Of a stretch of 64,000 bases of DNA, positions 48,233 through 58,048 are shown piece by piece. Numbering within the stretch: the first letter of the stretch is position 1; each line of letters starts with the position of its first letter. Below the pieces are notes generated by a model. It was not told the DNA's origin and searched no databases. It saw only the letters and a list, made by a program, of their open reading frames with translations. Origin of the DNA: Alloyangia pacifica (lineage in GTDB: Bacteria; Pseudomonadota; Alphaproteobacteria; Rhodobacterales; Rhodobacteraceae); the NCBI RefSeq assembly GCF_900116195.1, contig NZ_FOZW01000001.1, positions 806,001 through 870,000 on the forward strand, written 5' to 3'. The translations under genes were made by a program, and so were the position numbers.

Positions 48233-48664
48233 TCAGCCTCCGGTCTTCTCGTCATGACGGCCGTCGTGGTCGCCCTCGGGGTGATAATCGCCAAAGGTCC
48301 AGATCTGCCCCTCGGGGTCCCGCAGCGTGTAGCTCTGCCCGCCCTGCGGCTGTTCCTCCAGCGCCAGGACGATATCGCCACCGGCCGCCACCACGCGGGC
48401 GAAATGCCCCGCAACATTGGAGACCACCACGTAGATCGACCCGGTGACCCCGCCCGCGGCCTCGGGCGAGACCACGAGCTTGCCGTAGGCATTGTCACGC
48501 GACGCCGGGCCGAACATGATCATGCCGCTGCCGAGCTTCAACTCGGCATGCGCTATCCCGCCCTCCGCGTCGCGATAGACCGCGTGTTCCTCGAACCCGA
48601 GGGGGCCGGTCAGGAAGGCGAGCATCGCCTCGGGGTCGCGATAGCGCAGGGCGGGAATGATCAC
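48233..48664 (-). CDS. VOC-superfamily (glyoxalase/bleomycin-resistance-like) protein
   Basis: 143 residues: IPALRYRDPEAMLAFLTGPLGFEEHAVYRD followed by two beta-alpha-beta-beta-beta units and the end block YTLRDPEGQIWTFGDYHP. Metal-binding His/Glu pairs are plausible but not certain. Function unknown; resembles small dioxygenase/glyoxalase-fold proteins. C-terminal tail HDGRHDEKTGG is not conserved. Three bases from pepA, between it and holC. Confidence 0.82.
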   Translation of the reverse strand: MIIPALRYRDPEAMLAFLTGPLGFEEHAVYRDAEGGIAHAELKLGSGMIMFGPASRDNAYGKLVVSPEAAGGVTGSIYVVVSNVAGHFARVVAAGGDIVLALEEQPQGGQSYTLRDPEGQIWTFGDYHPEGDHDGRHDEKTGG

Positions 48665-48667
48665 GAC

Positions 48668-50140
48668 TCAGTCGCCCTTGGTCTCGAAGCGGTCGCGGAT
48701 CATCCGGTCGAGCGACAGCACGCCCCAGCCGGTGGCCCCGGCGGGAGCCAGCAACGAGGCGGACTTCAGCTTCGCCACGCCCGCGATGTCGAGGTGGATC
48801 CACGGCATGTCGTCCTTGACGAAACGCTTCAGGAACTGCGCTGCGGTGATCGAACCGGCAGGCCGTCCGCCGATGTTCTTCATGTCCGCGAGCGGCGATT
48901 TCAGCATGTCGTCATAGGCCTGGCCCAGGGGCATGCGCCAGGCGCCCTCGCCCTCGGTCTTCGCGGCCTTGAGGAAGTCCTCGGCGAAGCCATCCTCGTT
49001 GGAGAAGACCGCCGCGTTCTCGTGGCCAAGCGCCACGATGCAGGCCCCGGTCAGAGTCGCGAGATCGACCATGGCGATCGGCTTCACGTGTTCCTGCGCG
49101 TACCAGAGCACGTCGCAGAGCACGAGCCGGCCCTCGGCGTCGGTGTTGAGGATCTCGATCGTGTCGCCCTTCATTGATTTCACGATGTCGCCGGGGCGCA
49201 TGGCCGTGCCCGAGGGCATGTTCTCGACCAGCCCGACAAGGCCCACCACGTGCGCCGGCGCCTTGCGCAGCGCCAGCGCCTTCATCACGCCCGCCACAGT
49301 GCCTGCGCCGCCCATGTCCATGGTCATGTCTTCCATGCCCGGCCCCGGTTTCAGCGAGATGCCCCCGGTGTCGAAGACGACGCCCTTGCCGACCAGCGCC
49401 AGCGGATCGCCCTCGGCCCCTTTCCAGCGCATCACCACCATCTTCGAGGGCGCGGCGGAGCCCTGCCCCACGGCGAGCAGCGCGTTCATGCCGAGCTCGG
49501 TCATGCGCGCCTCGTCCAGCACCTCGACCTCGACCCCGAGTTCGGTCAGCGCCTCGAGCCGGGCAGCGAACTCCTCGGTGGTCAGGACGTTGGCCGGCTC
49601 GCTGACCAGATCGCGGGTGAAGGCCACGCCTTCGGCCACCGCCAACAGCGAGGATGCGGCCGCGCCGGTCTCCTCGGGCTTGGTGCACATGATGGTCGCG
49701 GCGGCAGGTGTCTCCGAACTCTCGGACTTGTGATGAACCGAGGCATAGCCCTTCAGCGCCAGTCCAAGCGCCAGGTTCGGCAGCCGGGCGGTGCCCTCGC
49801 CGATCACCGTCAGCGCCTTGCTGCCGGCCAGCGAGGCCAGCGCCGCACCCGCCTTGCGGGCCTCTGCAACGGAGGGCCGCCGCTCGAGCTTCACCACGTC
49901 CAGCGCCTCGGCCTCGAGCCCGGCGGGATAGGCCAGGGCAATCACGTCGCCCGATTTGGCCTTTTCCCAACGTTCTGCGGCCAGAAGACGCGCCACCGCG
50001 CCCTTGGTCAGCCGGTTCAGACGCCGCGCGGCGGGACTCATGCGGCCCTCGGCGTTGATCAGCAGCGCGATCCTGCCCTGTCGCTGCGCCAGCCCGTCGA
50101 GGTCCACTGCCGAAAATTCGAAACTGCGCAGCTCGGTCAT
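48668..50140 (-). CDS. pepA: leucyl aminopeptidase
   Basis: 490 residues, M17 family zinc/manganese aminopeptidase. The N-terminal domain is divergent; the catalytic domain shows [30 protein letters not shown], the M17 signature [17 protein letters not shown] and [13 protein letters not shown]. Degrades peptides, and in some species binds DNA in plasmid resolution. Start at 50140 (MTELRSFEF) after GGCGGGCGG. Heads the leftward run pepA > VOC > holC; divergent from lptF. Confidence 0.96.
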   Translation of the reverse strand: MTELRSFEFSAVDLDGLAQRQGRIALLINAEGRMSPAARRLNRLTKGAVARLLAAERWEKAKSGDVIALAYPAGLEAEALDVVKLERRPSVAEARKAGAALASLAGSKALTVIGEGTARLPNLALGLALKGYASVHHKSESSETPAAATIMCTKPEETGAAASSLLAVAEGVAFTRDLVSEPANVLTTEEFAARLEALTELGVEVEVLDEARMTELGMNALLAVGQGSAAPSKMVVMRWKGAEGDPLALVGKGVVFDTGGISLKPGPGMEDMTMDMGGAGTVAGVMKALALRKAPAHVVGLVGLVENMPSGTAMRPGDIVKSMKGDTIEILNTDAEGRLVLCDVLWYAQEHVKPIAMVDLATLTGACIVALGHENAAVFSNEDGFAEDFLKAAKTEGEGAWRMPLGQAYDDMLKSPLADMKNIGGRPAGSITAAQFLKRFVKDDMPWIHLDIAGVAKLKSASLLAPAGATGWGVLSLDRMIRDRFETKGD

Positions 50141-50282
50141 CCGCCCGCCTTCCGTGTTGCCATGTGTTGCTATGTCTGGTGCAAGAGTCCTAGAGCGCCG
50201 CAATCGGCTTGACCAGAGGCACCTTTTCCCGCGAAGAGCGATCGTCTAGGGTCGTAACCAAAGGAAAGCCGGGGGATAAAAA

Positions 50283-51428
50283 GTGCAGAGATTCGACAGA
50301 TACATGCTGTCGCAGCTCATGGTCCTGTTCGGGTTTTTCTCGCTGGTACTGGTGATGGTCTACTGGGTGAACCGCGCGGTGAGCCTGTTCGGCGACCTCA
50401 TCGCTGATGGCCATTCGGGCGGCATCTTCATCGAGTTTATGCTGCTGAGCCTGCCGCCGGTGGTCTCCATCGTGCTGCCCATCGCGGCGTTTGCCGCCTC
50501 GGTCTACGTGGTCAACCGCTCCAGCAACGATTCGGAACTGACCGTGGTGCAGGCCACCGGCTATTCGCCCTGGCGGCTGGCCCGTCCGGTGCTGGTGTTC
50601 GGGCTGATCATCGGCGCAATGATGGCGGTGCTCGCGCATGTTCTGGTGCCGCTGGCCCACGGACAGCTGCGCGAACGCGAGGCTGAGATCTCGGGCTCGA
50701 TCTCTGCGCGGCTGCTGCACGAGGGCACCTTCCTGCATCCGGCGCGCGGCGTGACCTTCTACATCCGCGAGATCTCGCCCGAGGGCGAGCTGCGCAACGT
50801 CTTCCTCTCGGACCGTCGCCAAGCCGACCGCGAAGTGACCTACACCGCCGTCACCGCCTATATCACGCGGTCCGAAAGCGACGCGACCATGCTGACCATG
50901 GTCGAAGGCACCGCCCAGACCCTGCGCCGGTCGGACAAGGCGCTCTCGATCACGACCTTCAACGATCTGACCTACGACATCTCGAGCCTCATCGCACCGG
51001 ATCGCCGCCCGGGCCGGCGCGCCCGGCAGATCGGCACCCTGGAGCTGCTGACCGACACCGAAGCCGTCGCCACCGAGGTGAACGATTCCGTCGGCGAGGT
51101 TCTGGAAGAGGCGCATATGCGCTTCGAGCAACCGCTCCTCTGCGTCGTCGCCGCACTGATCGGCTACGCGGCGCTGATGACCGGCAGTTTCTCGCGCTTC
51201 GGCGTCACCCGCCAGATTATCGGTGCCATCTTCCTGCTGGTGCTGATCAAGGTCATCGAGAGTACGGTGTCGACGCCGGTCCGTGGCAACGGCGCGCTCT
51301 GGCCGCTCATCTACGTGCCAAGCCTCGTCGGTTTCGCAGTCACCGGCCTGATGCTCTGGCAAGCCTCCCGCACACGCCGCCCCCGACGGCGCAGGCGCAC
51401 CACCTCCCTTCCCGGAACCGCGGCATGA
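50283..51428 (+). CDS. lptF: LPS export permease LptF
   Basis: 381 residues. Six transmembrane helices split by a periplasmic beta-jellyroll (about 90-275: ISARLLHEGTFLHPARGVTFYIREISPEGELRNVFLSDRR). With LptG and the ATPase LptB it extracts lipopolysaccharide from the inner membrane. Starts at GTG (50283) with AAAGGAAAGCCGGGGG before it. The stop overlaps the lptG start by four bases. Confidence 0.95.
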   Translation: MQRFDRYMLSQLMVLFGFFSLVLVMVYWVNRAVSLFGDLIADGHSGGIFIEFMLLSLPPVVSIVLPIAAFAASVYVVNRSSNDSELTVVQATGYSPWRLARPVLVFGLIIGAMMAVLAHVLVPLAHGQLREREAEISGSISARLLHEGTFLHPARGVTFYIREISPEGELRNVFLSDRRQADREVTYTAVTAYITRSESDATMLTMVEGTAQTLRRSDKALSITTFNDLTYDISSLIAPDRRPGRRARQIGTLELLTDTEAVATEVNDSVGEVLEEAHMRFEQPLLCVVAALIGYAALMTGSFSRFGVTRQIIGAIFLLVLIKVIESTVSTPVRGNGALWPLIYVPSLVGFAVTGLMLWQASRTRRPRRRRRTTSLPGTAA

Positions 51429-52519
51429 CTCTTCACTTCTACTTCGCGCGGCGCTTTCTGAAGTTCTTCCTCGCCATCGCTCTGGTCTTCGCGCTGTTCT
51501 TCTTCCTCGTCGACCTGGTCGAGCAGTTGCGCAAGTTCGGCGAGCAGGTGAGCTTCGGGCAGGTCCTCCACATGACGCTGCTGAACCTTCCCGGCGGCAC
51601 CTATACCATCCTGCCGCTGGTCACGATTCTCGCGGCCATCTCGCTGTGCATCTCGCTGGCGCGCAGCTCCGAGCTGGTGGTGAGCCGCGCCGCTGGTCGC
51701 TCGGGCCTCGCCGCGCTGATGGGTCCGGTAGGTGTGGCACTGGTGATCTCTGGCCTGGCGGTCGGCATGTTCAACCCGATCGTCGCCGCCACCTCGAAAC
51801 GAGCCGCCGATCTCGAACAGGAATGGGACAGCAATGGCGACTCGGTGCTGTCGATTGGCTCCGAGGGGCTCTGGCTGCGCCAGGGCGCCGAAGGCGCCCA
51901 GACGGTGATCCGCGCCAGCCGGACCAACCCCGACGCCAGCGTGCTCTACGACGTGAGCTTTGTCGCCTATGCGCCCGATGGTACGCCTAAACGGCGGATC
52001 ATCGCCGCGCGCGCGCAACTCGACGCTGGTGACTGGGTCCTGAGCAATGCCAAGGCCTGGCCTCTGGGTGACACCGCAAACCCCGAGCAGACCGCCGAAA
52101 CCTACACCGAGCTCCGACTGCCCTCCAACCTCACGCAGGATGGCATCCGCGACCGCTTCGGCCAGCCTTCGGCGATTCCCATCTGGGAGCTGCCGTCCTT
52201 CATCCATGGCCTCGAGGAGGCTGGGTTCTCGGCCCGCCGCCACATCGTCTGGCTGCAATCGGAGCTGGCGCAGCCGGTCTTCCTGGTGGCCATGGTGCTT
52301 GTCGCCGCCGGCTTCACCATGCGCCCGGCGCGGCTCGCAAATACCGGCCTGTCGGTGCTCGCGGCAGTGATGCTGGGCTTCGGACTTTACTACGTCAGGA
52401 ACTTCGCGCAGATCCTCGGCGAAAACGGGCAGCTCAATCCGCTGCTCGCCGCATGGGTGCCCCCTGTCGCCGCCTTGCTGCTGGCGCTCGGACTGGTGCT
52501 TCAAATGGAGGAAGGATGA
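51425..52519 (+). CDS. lptG: LPS export permease LptG
   Basis: 364 residues, same six-helix plus jellyroll plan as LptF: LHFYFARRFLKFFLAIALVFALFFFLVDLVEQL at the start, LPLVTILAAISLCISLARSSELVVSRAAGRS, then the periplasmic domain and three C-terminal helices. Partner of LptF in the LptB2FG exporter. Four-base overlaps with lptF and lptD. Confidence 0.95.
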   Translation: MTLHFYFARRFLKFFLAIALVFALFFFLVDLVEQLRKFGEQVSFGQVLHMTLLNLPGGTYTILPLVTILAAISLCISLARSSELVVSRAAGRSGLAALMGPVGVALVISGLAVGMFNPIVAATSKRAADLEQEWDSNGDSVLSIGSEGLWLRQGAEGAQTVIRASRTNPDASVLYDVSFVAYAPDGTPKRRIIAARAQLDAGDWVLSNAKAWPLGDTANPEQTAETYTELRLPSNLTQDGIRDRFGQPSAIPIWELPSFIHGLEEAGFSARRHIVWLQSELAQPVFLVAMVLVAAGFTMRPARLANTGLSVLAAVMLGFGLYYVRNFAQILGENGQLNPLLAAWVPPVAALLLALGLVLQMEEG

Positions 52520-54681
52520 CTCCCAAGACCCGCCTGCTCGCGACGGCGCTGGCCCTGAGCCTGCCGCTCGCCGCCGCGCTGCCCCTGCCTCTGCGCGCCC
52601 AGAGCACTGCACAGACAGCCCCTACCGAGGCCGAAAGCCCGGCGATTCTCGTGGCCGACGAGGTCTACGTCGAGGACGGCAACCGACTGATAGCCCAAGG
52701 CAACGTCGAGGCGCTGCAGGACGGCACCCGGCTCACCGCAAGGCGCATCGTCTTTGACCAAGAGGCGGGAACCCTCGATATCGAGGGGCCCGTTCGCATC
52801 ACCGACTCCTCCGGCGACCTGCTGCTGGCCGACAGCGCCCAGCTCGAAGAAGGCCTGCGCAACGGCATCCTGCTCGGAGCCCGCATGGTCATGGATGAAC
52901 AGCTCCAGCTCGCTGCGGTCGAGGCGCGCCGGGCCGAGGGCCGCTTCACCCAGCTCAGCCGCGTCGCAATCAGCTCCTGCCAGGTCTGTGGCCCCGACGA
53001 AGTGCCGCTCTGGTCGATCCGTGCCAAGCGAGTGGTCCATGATCAGGAGTCCCGCCAAATCTACCTTGAGGGCGCGCAGCTTCTGGTGCTCGACGTACCG
53101 CTTTTGTGGCTCCCCAACGTGCGCTTGCCCGACCCCACCCTGAAGCGGACCCGGGGTTTTCTGGTCCCGTCCTACCGCACGACATCGCGGCTCGGCTTTG
53201 GCGTCAAGGTGCCCTATTTCATTCCAATCGGCGATCATCAGGACGTCACTCTGACGCCCTATGTCTCGTCGGTCACCAAGACACTCGAGGCCCGCTACCG
53301 CCGCGCCTTCAGGACAGGCGACCTGAAGGTCAACGGAGCGCTCACCCGCGACACGCTGACCAGCGACGAGACCCGGGGCTATCTCTTTGCTAAGGGCAAC
53401 TTCGGTCTGCGCAACGAGTTCGCGCTCGATTTCGATCTCAAGATGGTCAGCGACGAGGCCTATCTCAACGACTACGACTACGAGGACCTCGACCGTCTCG
53501 ACAGTAAGATCGAGCTGTCACGGGCACGGTCAAACGACCTGCTGCGGCTCGGATTGTGGCACTACCAGTCCCTGCGCGCCTCGGAGAAAGATGCGCTGCT
53601 GCCGTCGTGGATCGTCGACAGTTCCTACGAAAAGCGCTTCTTCCCCAGCCGTATCGGCGGCGAGCTGCGACTCGGCACCGAAGTGCACGGACACTACCGC
53701 ACTTCGTCGGATGACATTGAGGGGCGTGATGTCGCGCGGCTGACCGCCGAGGCGAGCTGGCGCCGACGCTGGACGCTGGATGGCGGTATCCGGCTCGGCC
53801 TGACCACCGAACTGTGGTTCGACCGCTACGCCTACCGGCAGGACAGCAGTTCCGAAAGCGACGTCTCGCGCGCCATGGCGGGCACCGCTGTCGAGCTGCG
53901 CTGGCCGCTGGTCCGGCACGGCGCGGACGGCTCTCACACCCTGCTCGAGCCCGTGATGCAATACGGTCTGGTGGGTGGCACCCGCGTCAATATCGTCGCC
54001 GACGAAAGCACCCGGGTGGAATTCGACGAGGCCAACCTTCTGGCACTCTCGCGCTTTCCGGCTGCCGACCGCCGTGAGCACGGTCAGACCCTAGCCGCCG
54101 GCCTGCGCTGGCTGCACGAAGGCTCCGAGGGCTGGCGCGCCGGGATGACCTTGGGCCGGGTCTGGCAGGACGAGGTGGACGAGGACTTCAGCCGTTCCTC
54201 GGGCCTCGACAGCCGCATGTCGGACTGGCTCGTCGCCGCCGGCTTTAGCAACGACACCGGGCTGACCATCTCCGCCCGCGGTCTGATGGCGGGCCTCAGC
54301 GATCTCAGCAAGGCCGAGGCAAGGGTCGGCTGGTATAACGCGCGCTTCGGCCTGGACGCCTCCTACCTGCTGCTGGTGGAAGATCCGCAGGAAGAGCGCG
54401 ACGAGACCCAGTCGGAATGGACGCTCGGAGGCAGCTATCGCTTCGCCACCAACTGGACCAGTTCGGCGGAATGGCGCTACGACCTTGCCGATCAACGGCT
54501 TGACCGCACGGGACTTGGCCTGCAATACCGCAATGAATGCGTTCAGGTCGACTTCTCGGTGACGCGCAAATACGCGTCCTCGACCAACCTGGAACCGTCC
54601 ACAGATTACGGCCTCACCGTCGCGCTGACTGGCTTCGGCACCGCGGATAGCGCCAAGGAGTACCGACGCCAATGCAAGTGA
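52516..54681 (+). CDS. lptD: LPS-assembly outer-membrane protein LptD
   Basis: 721 residues. Signal peptide (cleavage near LRAQ, ~28), N-terminal LptA/OstA-like jellyroll (AILVADEVYVEDGNRLIAQGNVEALQDGTRLTARRIVFDQ), then the large beta-barrel with WLPNVRLPDPTLKRTRGFLVPSYRTTSRLGFGVKVPYF. Cysteines CQVC near 155 and CVQVDF near the C-terminus could form the intramolecular disulfides that LptD needs. Inserts LPS into the outer leaflet. It is ATGA-coupled to lptG and its end overlaps surA by ten bases. Confidence 0.95.
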   Translation: MTPKTRLLATALALSLPLAAALPLPLRAQSTAQTAPTEAESPAILVADEVYVEDGNRLIAQGNVEALQDGTRLTARRIVFDQEAGTLDIEGPVRITDSSGDLLLADSAQLEEGLRNGILLGARMVMDEQLQLAAVEARRAEGRFTQLSRVAISSCQVCGPDEVPLWSIRAKRVVHDQESRQIYLEGAQLLVLDVPLLWLPNVRLPDPTLKRTRGFLVPSYRTTSRLGFGVKVPYFIPIGDHQDVTLTPYVSSVTKTLEARYRRAFRTGDLKVNGALTRDTLTSDETRGYLFAKGNFGLRNEFALDFDLKMVSDEAYLNDYDYEDLDRLDSKIELSRARSNDLLRLGLWHYQSLRASEKDALLPSWIVDSSYEKRFFPSRIGGELRLGTEVHGHYRTSSDDIEGRDVARLTAEASWRRRWTLDGGIRLGLTTELWFDRYAYRQDSSSESDVSRAMAGTAVELRWPLVRHGADGSHTLLEPVMQYGLVGGTRVNIVADESTRVEFDEANLLALSRFPAADRREHGQTLAAGLRWLHEGSEGWRAGMTLGRVWQDEVDEDFSRSSGLDSRMSDWLVAAGFSNDTGLTISARGLMAGLSDLSKAEARVGWYNARFGLDASYLLLVEDPQEERDETQSEWTLGGSYRFATNWTSSAEWRYDLADQRLDRTGLGLQYRNECVQVDFSVTRKYASSTNLEPSTDYGLTVALTGFGTADSAKEYRRQCK

Positions 54682-55898
54682 TCCCCGCACGTTTTTTCCG
54701 CTCCATCATCTGCGCGGCGGGCGTGGCACTCGCCCCCGTCGCGCTGGCGGCGCAGGGGCTCTTCTCGCCTGCGATCCTCGTCGACGAGATGGTGATCACC
54801 AACTACGAGATCCAGCAGCGCGCGCGGATGATCGAGGCGCTGAACTCCGGCACAGACCCGATGAATCTCGCGCGTGAGCAGTTGGTCGACGACCGGCTGC
54901 GCCTGCAGGCGGCACGGGATGCAGGCATCGAGCCCACCGAGGAAGAGGTCCGCGACGGCATGGCGGAGTTCGCGCAGCGCGGCAATCTCAGCCTCGAGCA
55001 ATTCGTCGAGGTGCTGGGACAGAACGGCGTCGAGGAACAGACTTTCCATGATTTCGTCCGGGCGGGCTTTGCCTGGCGGCAGCTGGTGCAGCAGCGCTTC
55101 CAGGCCCGCACCACCGTCACCGACGAAGAAATCGACCGCGCGCTCTCCGGCACCGGCACCGGCTCGAACGTGCGCGTGCTGCTCTCGGAGATCATCATTC
55201 CGATCCGCCCGGGCACCGAGGCGCAGGTCCAGAACCTCGCCGAGCGCATTTCGGGCTATCGCTCGACCGCCGAGTTTTCCTCCGCTGCCCGCGAATATTC
55301 TGCGACCGCCACCCGTGGCGAGGGCGGCCGCCTGCCCTGGCAGGACCTGAGCGATCTGCCGCCGGTGCTGCGGCCGCTGGTCATCGGACTCACCCCGGGC
55401 GAGGTCACCGCACCGATCCCGATCCAGGGCGCCGTCGCGCTGTTCCAGATGCGCCAGATCGAGGAAACCGGCTACGCCGCACCCGAAGTCGCCTCGGTCG
55501 ATTACGCCGCCTACTACATGGCTGGCGGCCGCAGCGCCGAAACCCTCGCACAGGCCCGCGTGCTGGCCAGCAAGGTCGACCGCTGCGATGATCTCTATGC
55601 TTTTGCCAAGGGTCAGCCCGCCGAGGTCCTGCAGCGCGAGTCCCTGCCGCCCTCGGAGCTGCCGACCGATGTTGCCTACGAGCTGTCGAAGCTTGACGCA
55701 GGCGAAGTGTCGACGGCGCTCACCCGCGCGAACGGCCAGACGCTGATGTTCCTCATGCTGTGCAGCCGCACCCCCGAGGTCACCGCGGACGCCGACCGCC
55801 AGCAGGTGAGCATCGGGCTGCGTAACCAGCGGCTCAACCAGATGGCCGAAGCCTATCTCGCGCAGCTGCGCGCCAACGCCCACATCGTGGAGAAGTGA
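54672..55898 (+). CDS. surA: periplasmic chaperone / peptidyl-prolyl isomerase SurA
   Basis: 408 residues. Signal peptide (cleavage after ALAAQ, ~27), SurA N-terminal chaperone domain (AILVDEMVITNYEIQQRARMIEAL, DDRLRLQAARDAGIEPTEEEVRDGM), a parvulin domain (~170-270: VLLSEIIIPIRPGTEAQVQNLAERI, GGRLPWQDLSDLPPVLRPLVIGLTPGEVTAPI) and a C-terminal helix. Escorts outer-membrane proteins including LptD, whose gene it follows. Only one parvulin domain is clear, as in other alphaproteobacterial SurA proteins. Confidence 0.92.
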   Translation: MQVIPARFFRSIICAAGVALAPVALAAQGLFSPAILVDEMVITNYEIQQRARMIEALNSGTDPMNLAREQLVDDRLRLQAARDAGIEPTEEEVRDGMAEFAQRGNLSLEQFVEVLGQNGVEEQTFHDFVRAGFAWRQLVQQRFQARTTVTDEEIDRALSGTGTGSNVRVLLSEIIIPIRPGTEAQVQNLAERISGYRSTAEFSSAAREYSATATRGEGGRLPWQDLSDLPPVLRPLVIGLTPGEVTAPIPIQGAVALFQMRQIEETGYAAPEVASVDYAAYYMAGGRSAETLAQARVLASKVDRCDDLYAFAKGQPAEVLQRESLPPSELPTDVAYELSKLDAGEVSTALTRANGQTLMFLMLCSRTPEVTADADRQQVSIGLRNQRLNQMAEAYLAQLRANAHIVEK

Positions 55899-56872
55899 GC
55901 GCCCCCCGGCCCATCGCGCTCTCCTGCGGCGAGCCCTCGGGCATCGGTCCCGAACTCGCCGAGGCCTGCTGGTCCGAGCTGGGCGCCGCGCTGCCCTTCT
56001 TCTGGATCGGCGAGCCCCGGCACCTGCCGGGCAGCGTGCCCCATGTGGAGATCGACAGCCCCGCCGGGGCCACCCGGGCGGCCACCCGCGGCCTGCCCGT
56101 GCTGGTGCAGGAGATGCCCGGCCCACGCGTGCCCGGCGTGCCGCAAGCCGCACAGGCGGCGGGCGTGGTGGCGGCGATCGAGCGTGGTGTCGCGCTTTGC
56201 CAGTCCGGCGAAGCGGCGGCGCTCTGCACGCTGCCGATCTCGAAGCAGGCCCTCGCCGAGGGCTGCGGCTTCGGCTTCCCGGGCCACACCGAGTTCCTCG
56301 CCCATCTCGGCGGCGTGCCCGAGGTGGTGATGATGCTCGCCTGCCCCGAGCTGAAGGTGGTGCCCGCCACCATCCACATCGCGCTCGAGGACGTGCCGCA
56401 GGCGCTGACTTCTGAGCTGCTGGAGGCGCGGCTCAGGATCACCCATGACGCCATGGCCGGATTCGGCATTCCCCGCCCGCGCATCGCGGTCGCGGGGCTC
56501 AATCCGCACGCCGGCGAAGGCGGGCGCATGGGGCGACAGGAGATCGAGATGATCTCGCCCCTGCTGGACCGGCTGCGCGGCGAGGGCATGGAGCTCGCGG
56601 GCCCGCTGCCCGCCGACACGATGTTCCACGCCGCCGCCCGCGCCCGCTATGACGTGGCGGTCTGCATGTACCACGACCAGGCGCTGATCCCGGTGAAGAC
56701 GCTGGGCTTCGACGAGGGCGTCAACGTCACCCTCGGCCTGCCCTTCGTGCGCACCTCGCCCGACCATGGCACCGCCTTCGACATCGCGGGCAAGGGGCTG
56801 GCAAACCCCTCCTCGACGCTGGCGGCACTGCGCATGGCCGCCGAGCTTTCGGCTGGCGCGGCGCCGAGGTAA
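55895..56872 (+). CDS. pdxA: 4-hydroxythreonine-4-phosphate dehydrogenase
   Basis: 325 residues; pyridoxal phosphate synthesis (DXP-dependent branch). Opening SCGEPSGIGPEL, TLPISKQAL, GHTEFLAHL (metal His), GLNPHAGEGGRMGRQE (second metal His) and MYHDQALIPVKTLGFDEGVNVTLGLPFVRTSPDHGTAFDIAG are all family marks. GTG start overlapping the surA stop as GTGA. A triple hairpin repeat separates it from rsmA. Confidence 0.95.
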   Translation: MSAPRPIALSCGEPSGIGPELAEACWSELGAALPFFWIGEPRHLPGSVPHVEIDSPAGATRAATRGLPVLVQEMPGPRVPGVPQAAQAAGVVAAIERGVALCQSGEAAALCTLPISKQALAEGCGFGFPGHTEFLAHLGGVPEVVMMLACPELKVVPATIHIALEDVPQALTSELLEARLRITHDAMAGFGIPRPRIAVAGLNPHAGEGGRMGRQEIEMISPLLDRLRGEGMELAGPLPADTMFHAAARARYDVAVCMYHDQALIPVKTLGFDEGVNVTLGLPFVRTSPDHGTAFDIAGKGLANPSSTLAALRMAAELSAGAAPR

Positions 56873-56878
56873 GGGTAT

Positions 56879-56992
56879 AGAGGGGCTCTGCCCCCATCCA
56901 CCTAGAGGGGACTTGCCCCGTCCCCCCAGAGGGGGGCTCCGCCCCCAAGCCCGTTCCGGGCTTTCCCCCGGCGTATTTGGAGAACAATGAAG
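56879..56992. repeat. dispersed intergenic repeat, copy 7, with three tandem hairpins
   Basis: Three successive AGAGGGG...CCCC hairpin units start at 56879, 56904 and 56928 (period about 25); the third is the GGGGGGCTCCGCCCCC palindrome. Then AAGCCCGTTCCGGGCTTT (hairpin), CCCCCGGCGTATTTGGAGAACAATGAAG to 56992. The last part ends two bases before the rsmA ATG and contains the only candidate ribosome site (GGAG at 56979-56982). Confidence 0.8.
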
Positions 56993-56994
56993 AC

Positions 56995-57834
56995 ATGAGC
57001 GGGATCGACGGCCTTCCTCCGCTGCGCGAGGTGATCGCGACGCATCAGCTCAGCGCAAAGAAGTCGCTGGGCCAGAACTTCCTGTTGGATCTCAACCTGA
57101 CCGCGAAGATCGCGCGGGCAGCGGGGGATCTGTCGAACATGGACGTGCTGGAGGTCGGCCCCGGTCCCGGTGGCCTCACCCGCGGCCTGCTCGCCGAGGG
57201 CGCGCGCCGGGTGCTGGCGGTGGAAAAGGACGAGCGCTGCCTGCCTGCACTCGACGAGATCGCGCGGCACTACGAGGGCCGGCTCGAGGTGATCAACGGC
57301 GACGCGCTGCAGGTCGACCCGCTGGCAAAGCTGACGCCGCCGATCGCGATCTGCGCCAACCTGCCTTACAACGTCGGCACCGAGCTGCTGGTGCGCTGGC
57401 TGACGCCCACCGACTGGCCGCCCTTCTGGTCGACGCTGACGCTGATGTTCCAGCGCGAGGTCGCCGAGCGCATCGTCGCGCAGCCGGGATCCAAGGCCTA
57501 CGGGCGGCTCGCCCTGCTGGCGCAATGGCGCTGCGAGGCCCGGATCGTGATCAGCCTGCCGCCCTCGGCATTCACGCCGCCGCCCAAGGTGTCGTCCGCC
57601 GTCGTGCACCTCAAGGCCCTGCCCGAACCGCGCTACCCGGCCGATGCCAAGACGCTGGAGCGGGTGGTCGCCATGTCCTTCAACCAGCGCCGCAAGATGC
57701 TGCGCGCCGCACTCAAGGGGCTGGCGCCGGACATCGAAGACAAGCTGCTGGCCGCGGGCATCGAGCCCACCGAACGCGCCGAGCAGGTCTCGCTCGAGCA
57801 GTTCTGCGCGCTGGCACGGGTGCTGAAGTCCTAG
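56995..57834 (+). CDS. rsmA: 16S rRNA dimethyladenosine transferase
   Basis: 279 residues; dimethylates two adjacent adenosines near the 3' end of 16S rRNA (KsgA). SAM motif [16 protein letters not shown], motif [15 protein letters not shown], and [14 protein letters not shown] at the N-terminus. Start at 56995 (MSGIDGL); a TTG at 56977 lies inside the repeat. Last gene of lptFGD-surA-pdxA-rsmA, separated from pdxA by repeat copy 7, which could moderate its expression. Confidence 0.96.
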   Translation: MSGIDGLPPLREVIATHQLSAKKSLGQNFLLDLNLTAKIARAAGDLSNMDVLEVGPGPGGLTRGLLAEGARRVLAVEKDERCLPALDEIARHYEGRLEVINGDALQVDPLAKLTPPIAICANLPYNVGTELLVRWLTPTDWPPFWSTLTLMFQREVAERIVAQPGSKAYGRLALLAQWRCEARIVISLPPSAFTPPPKVSSAVVHLKALPEPRYPADAKTLERVVAMSFNQRRKMLRAALKGLAPDIEDKLLAAGIEPTERAEQVSLEQFCALARVLKS

Positions 57835-57938
57835 AACCGTTGCCGGGACGGCATCGTCCATCGGGCTCGAACCATCGTCTTTTGGTCTCACACCAATGGC
57901 GCTTCAATGGACGAGCGCCGCTCAGCACGACTGCGCGA

Positions 57939-57974
57939 CCGGCGGCTTCGTCTCGCGTCCGGGCGAATGGGCGC
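57939..57974. repeat. 36-bp repeat, copy 2 of 2
   Basis: Same-orientation counterpart of 24224-24259 (33 of 36 bases). Also lies downstream of a plus-strand gene and just before a bidirectional terminator, as the first copy does. Confidence 0.75.
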
Positions 57975-57997
57975 GTTGACCAGACCAGCCGAAACGA

Positions 57998-58026
57998 AAA
58001 AGGCCGGGCATTGCGCCCGGCCTTTT
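57998..58026. terminator. bidirectional terminator between rsmA and mltG
   Basis: AAAAGGCCGGGC (57998-58009) and GCCCGGCCTTTT (58015-58026), perfect 12-bp stem with a five-base loop. Confidence 0.85.
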
Positions 58027-58048
58027 CCTTGTTCGTGTCGAAGGGCCC

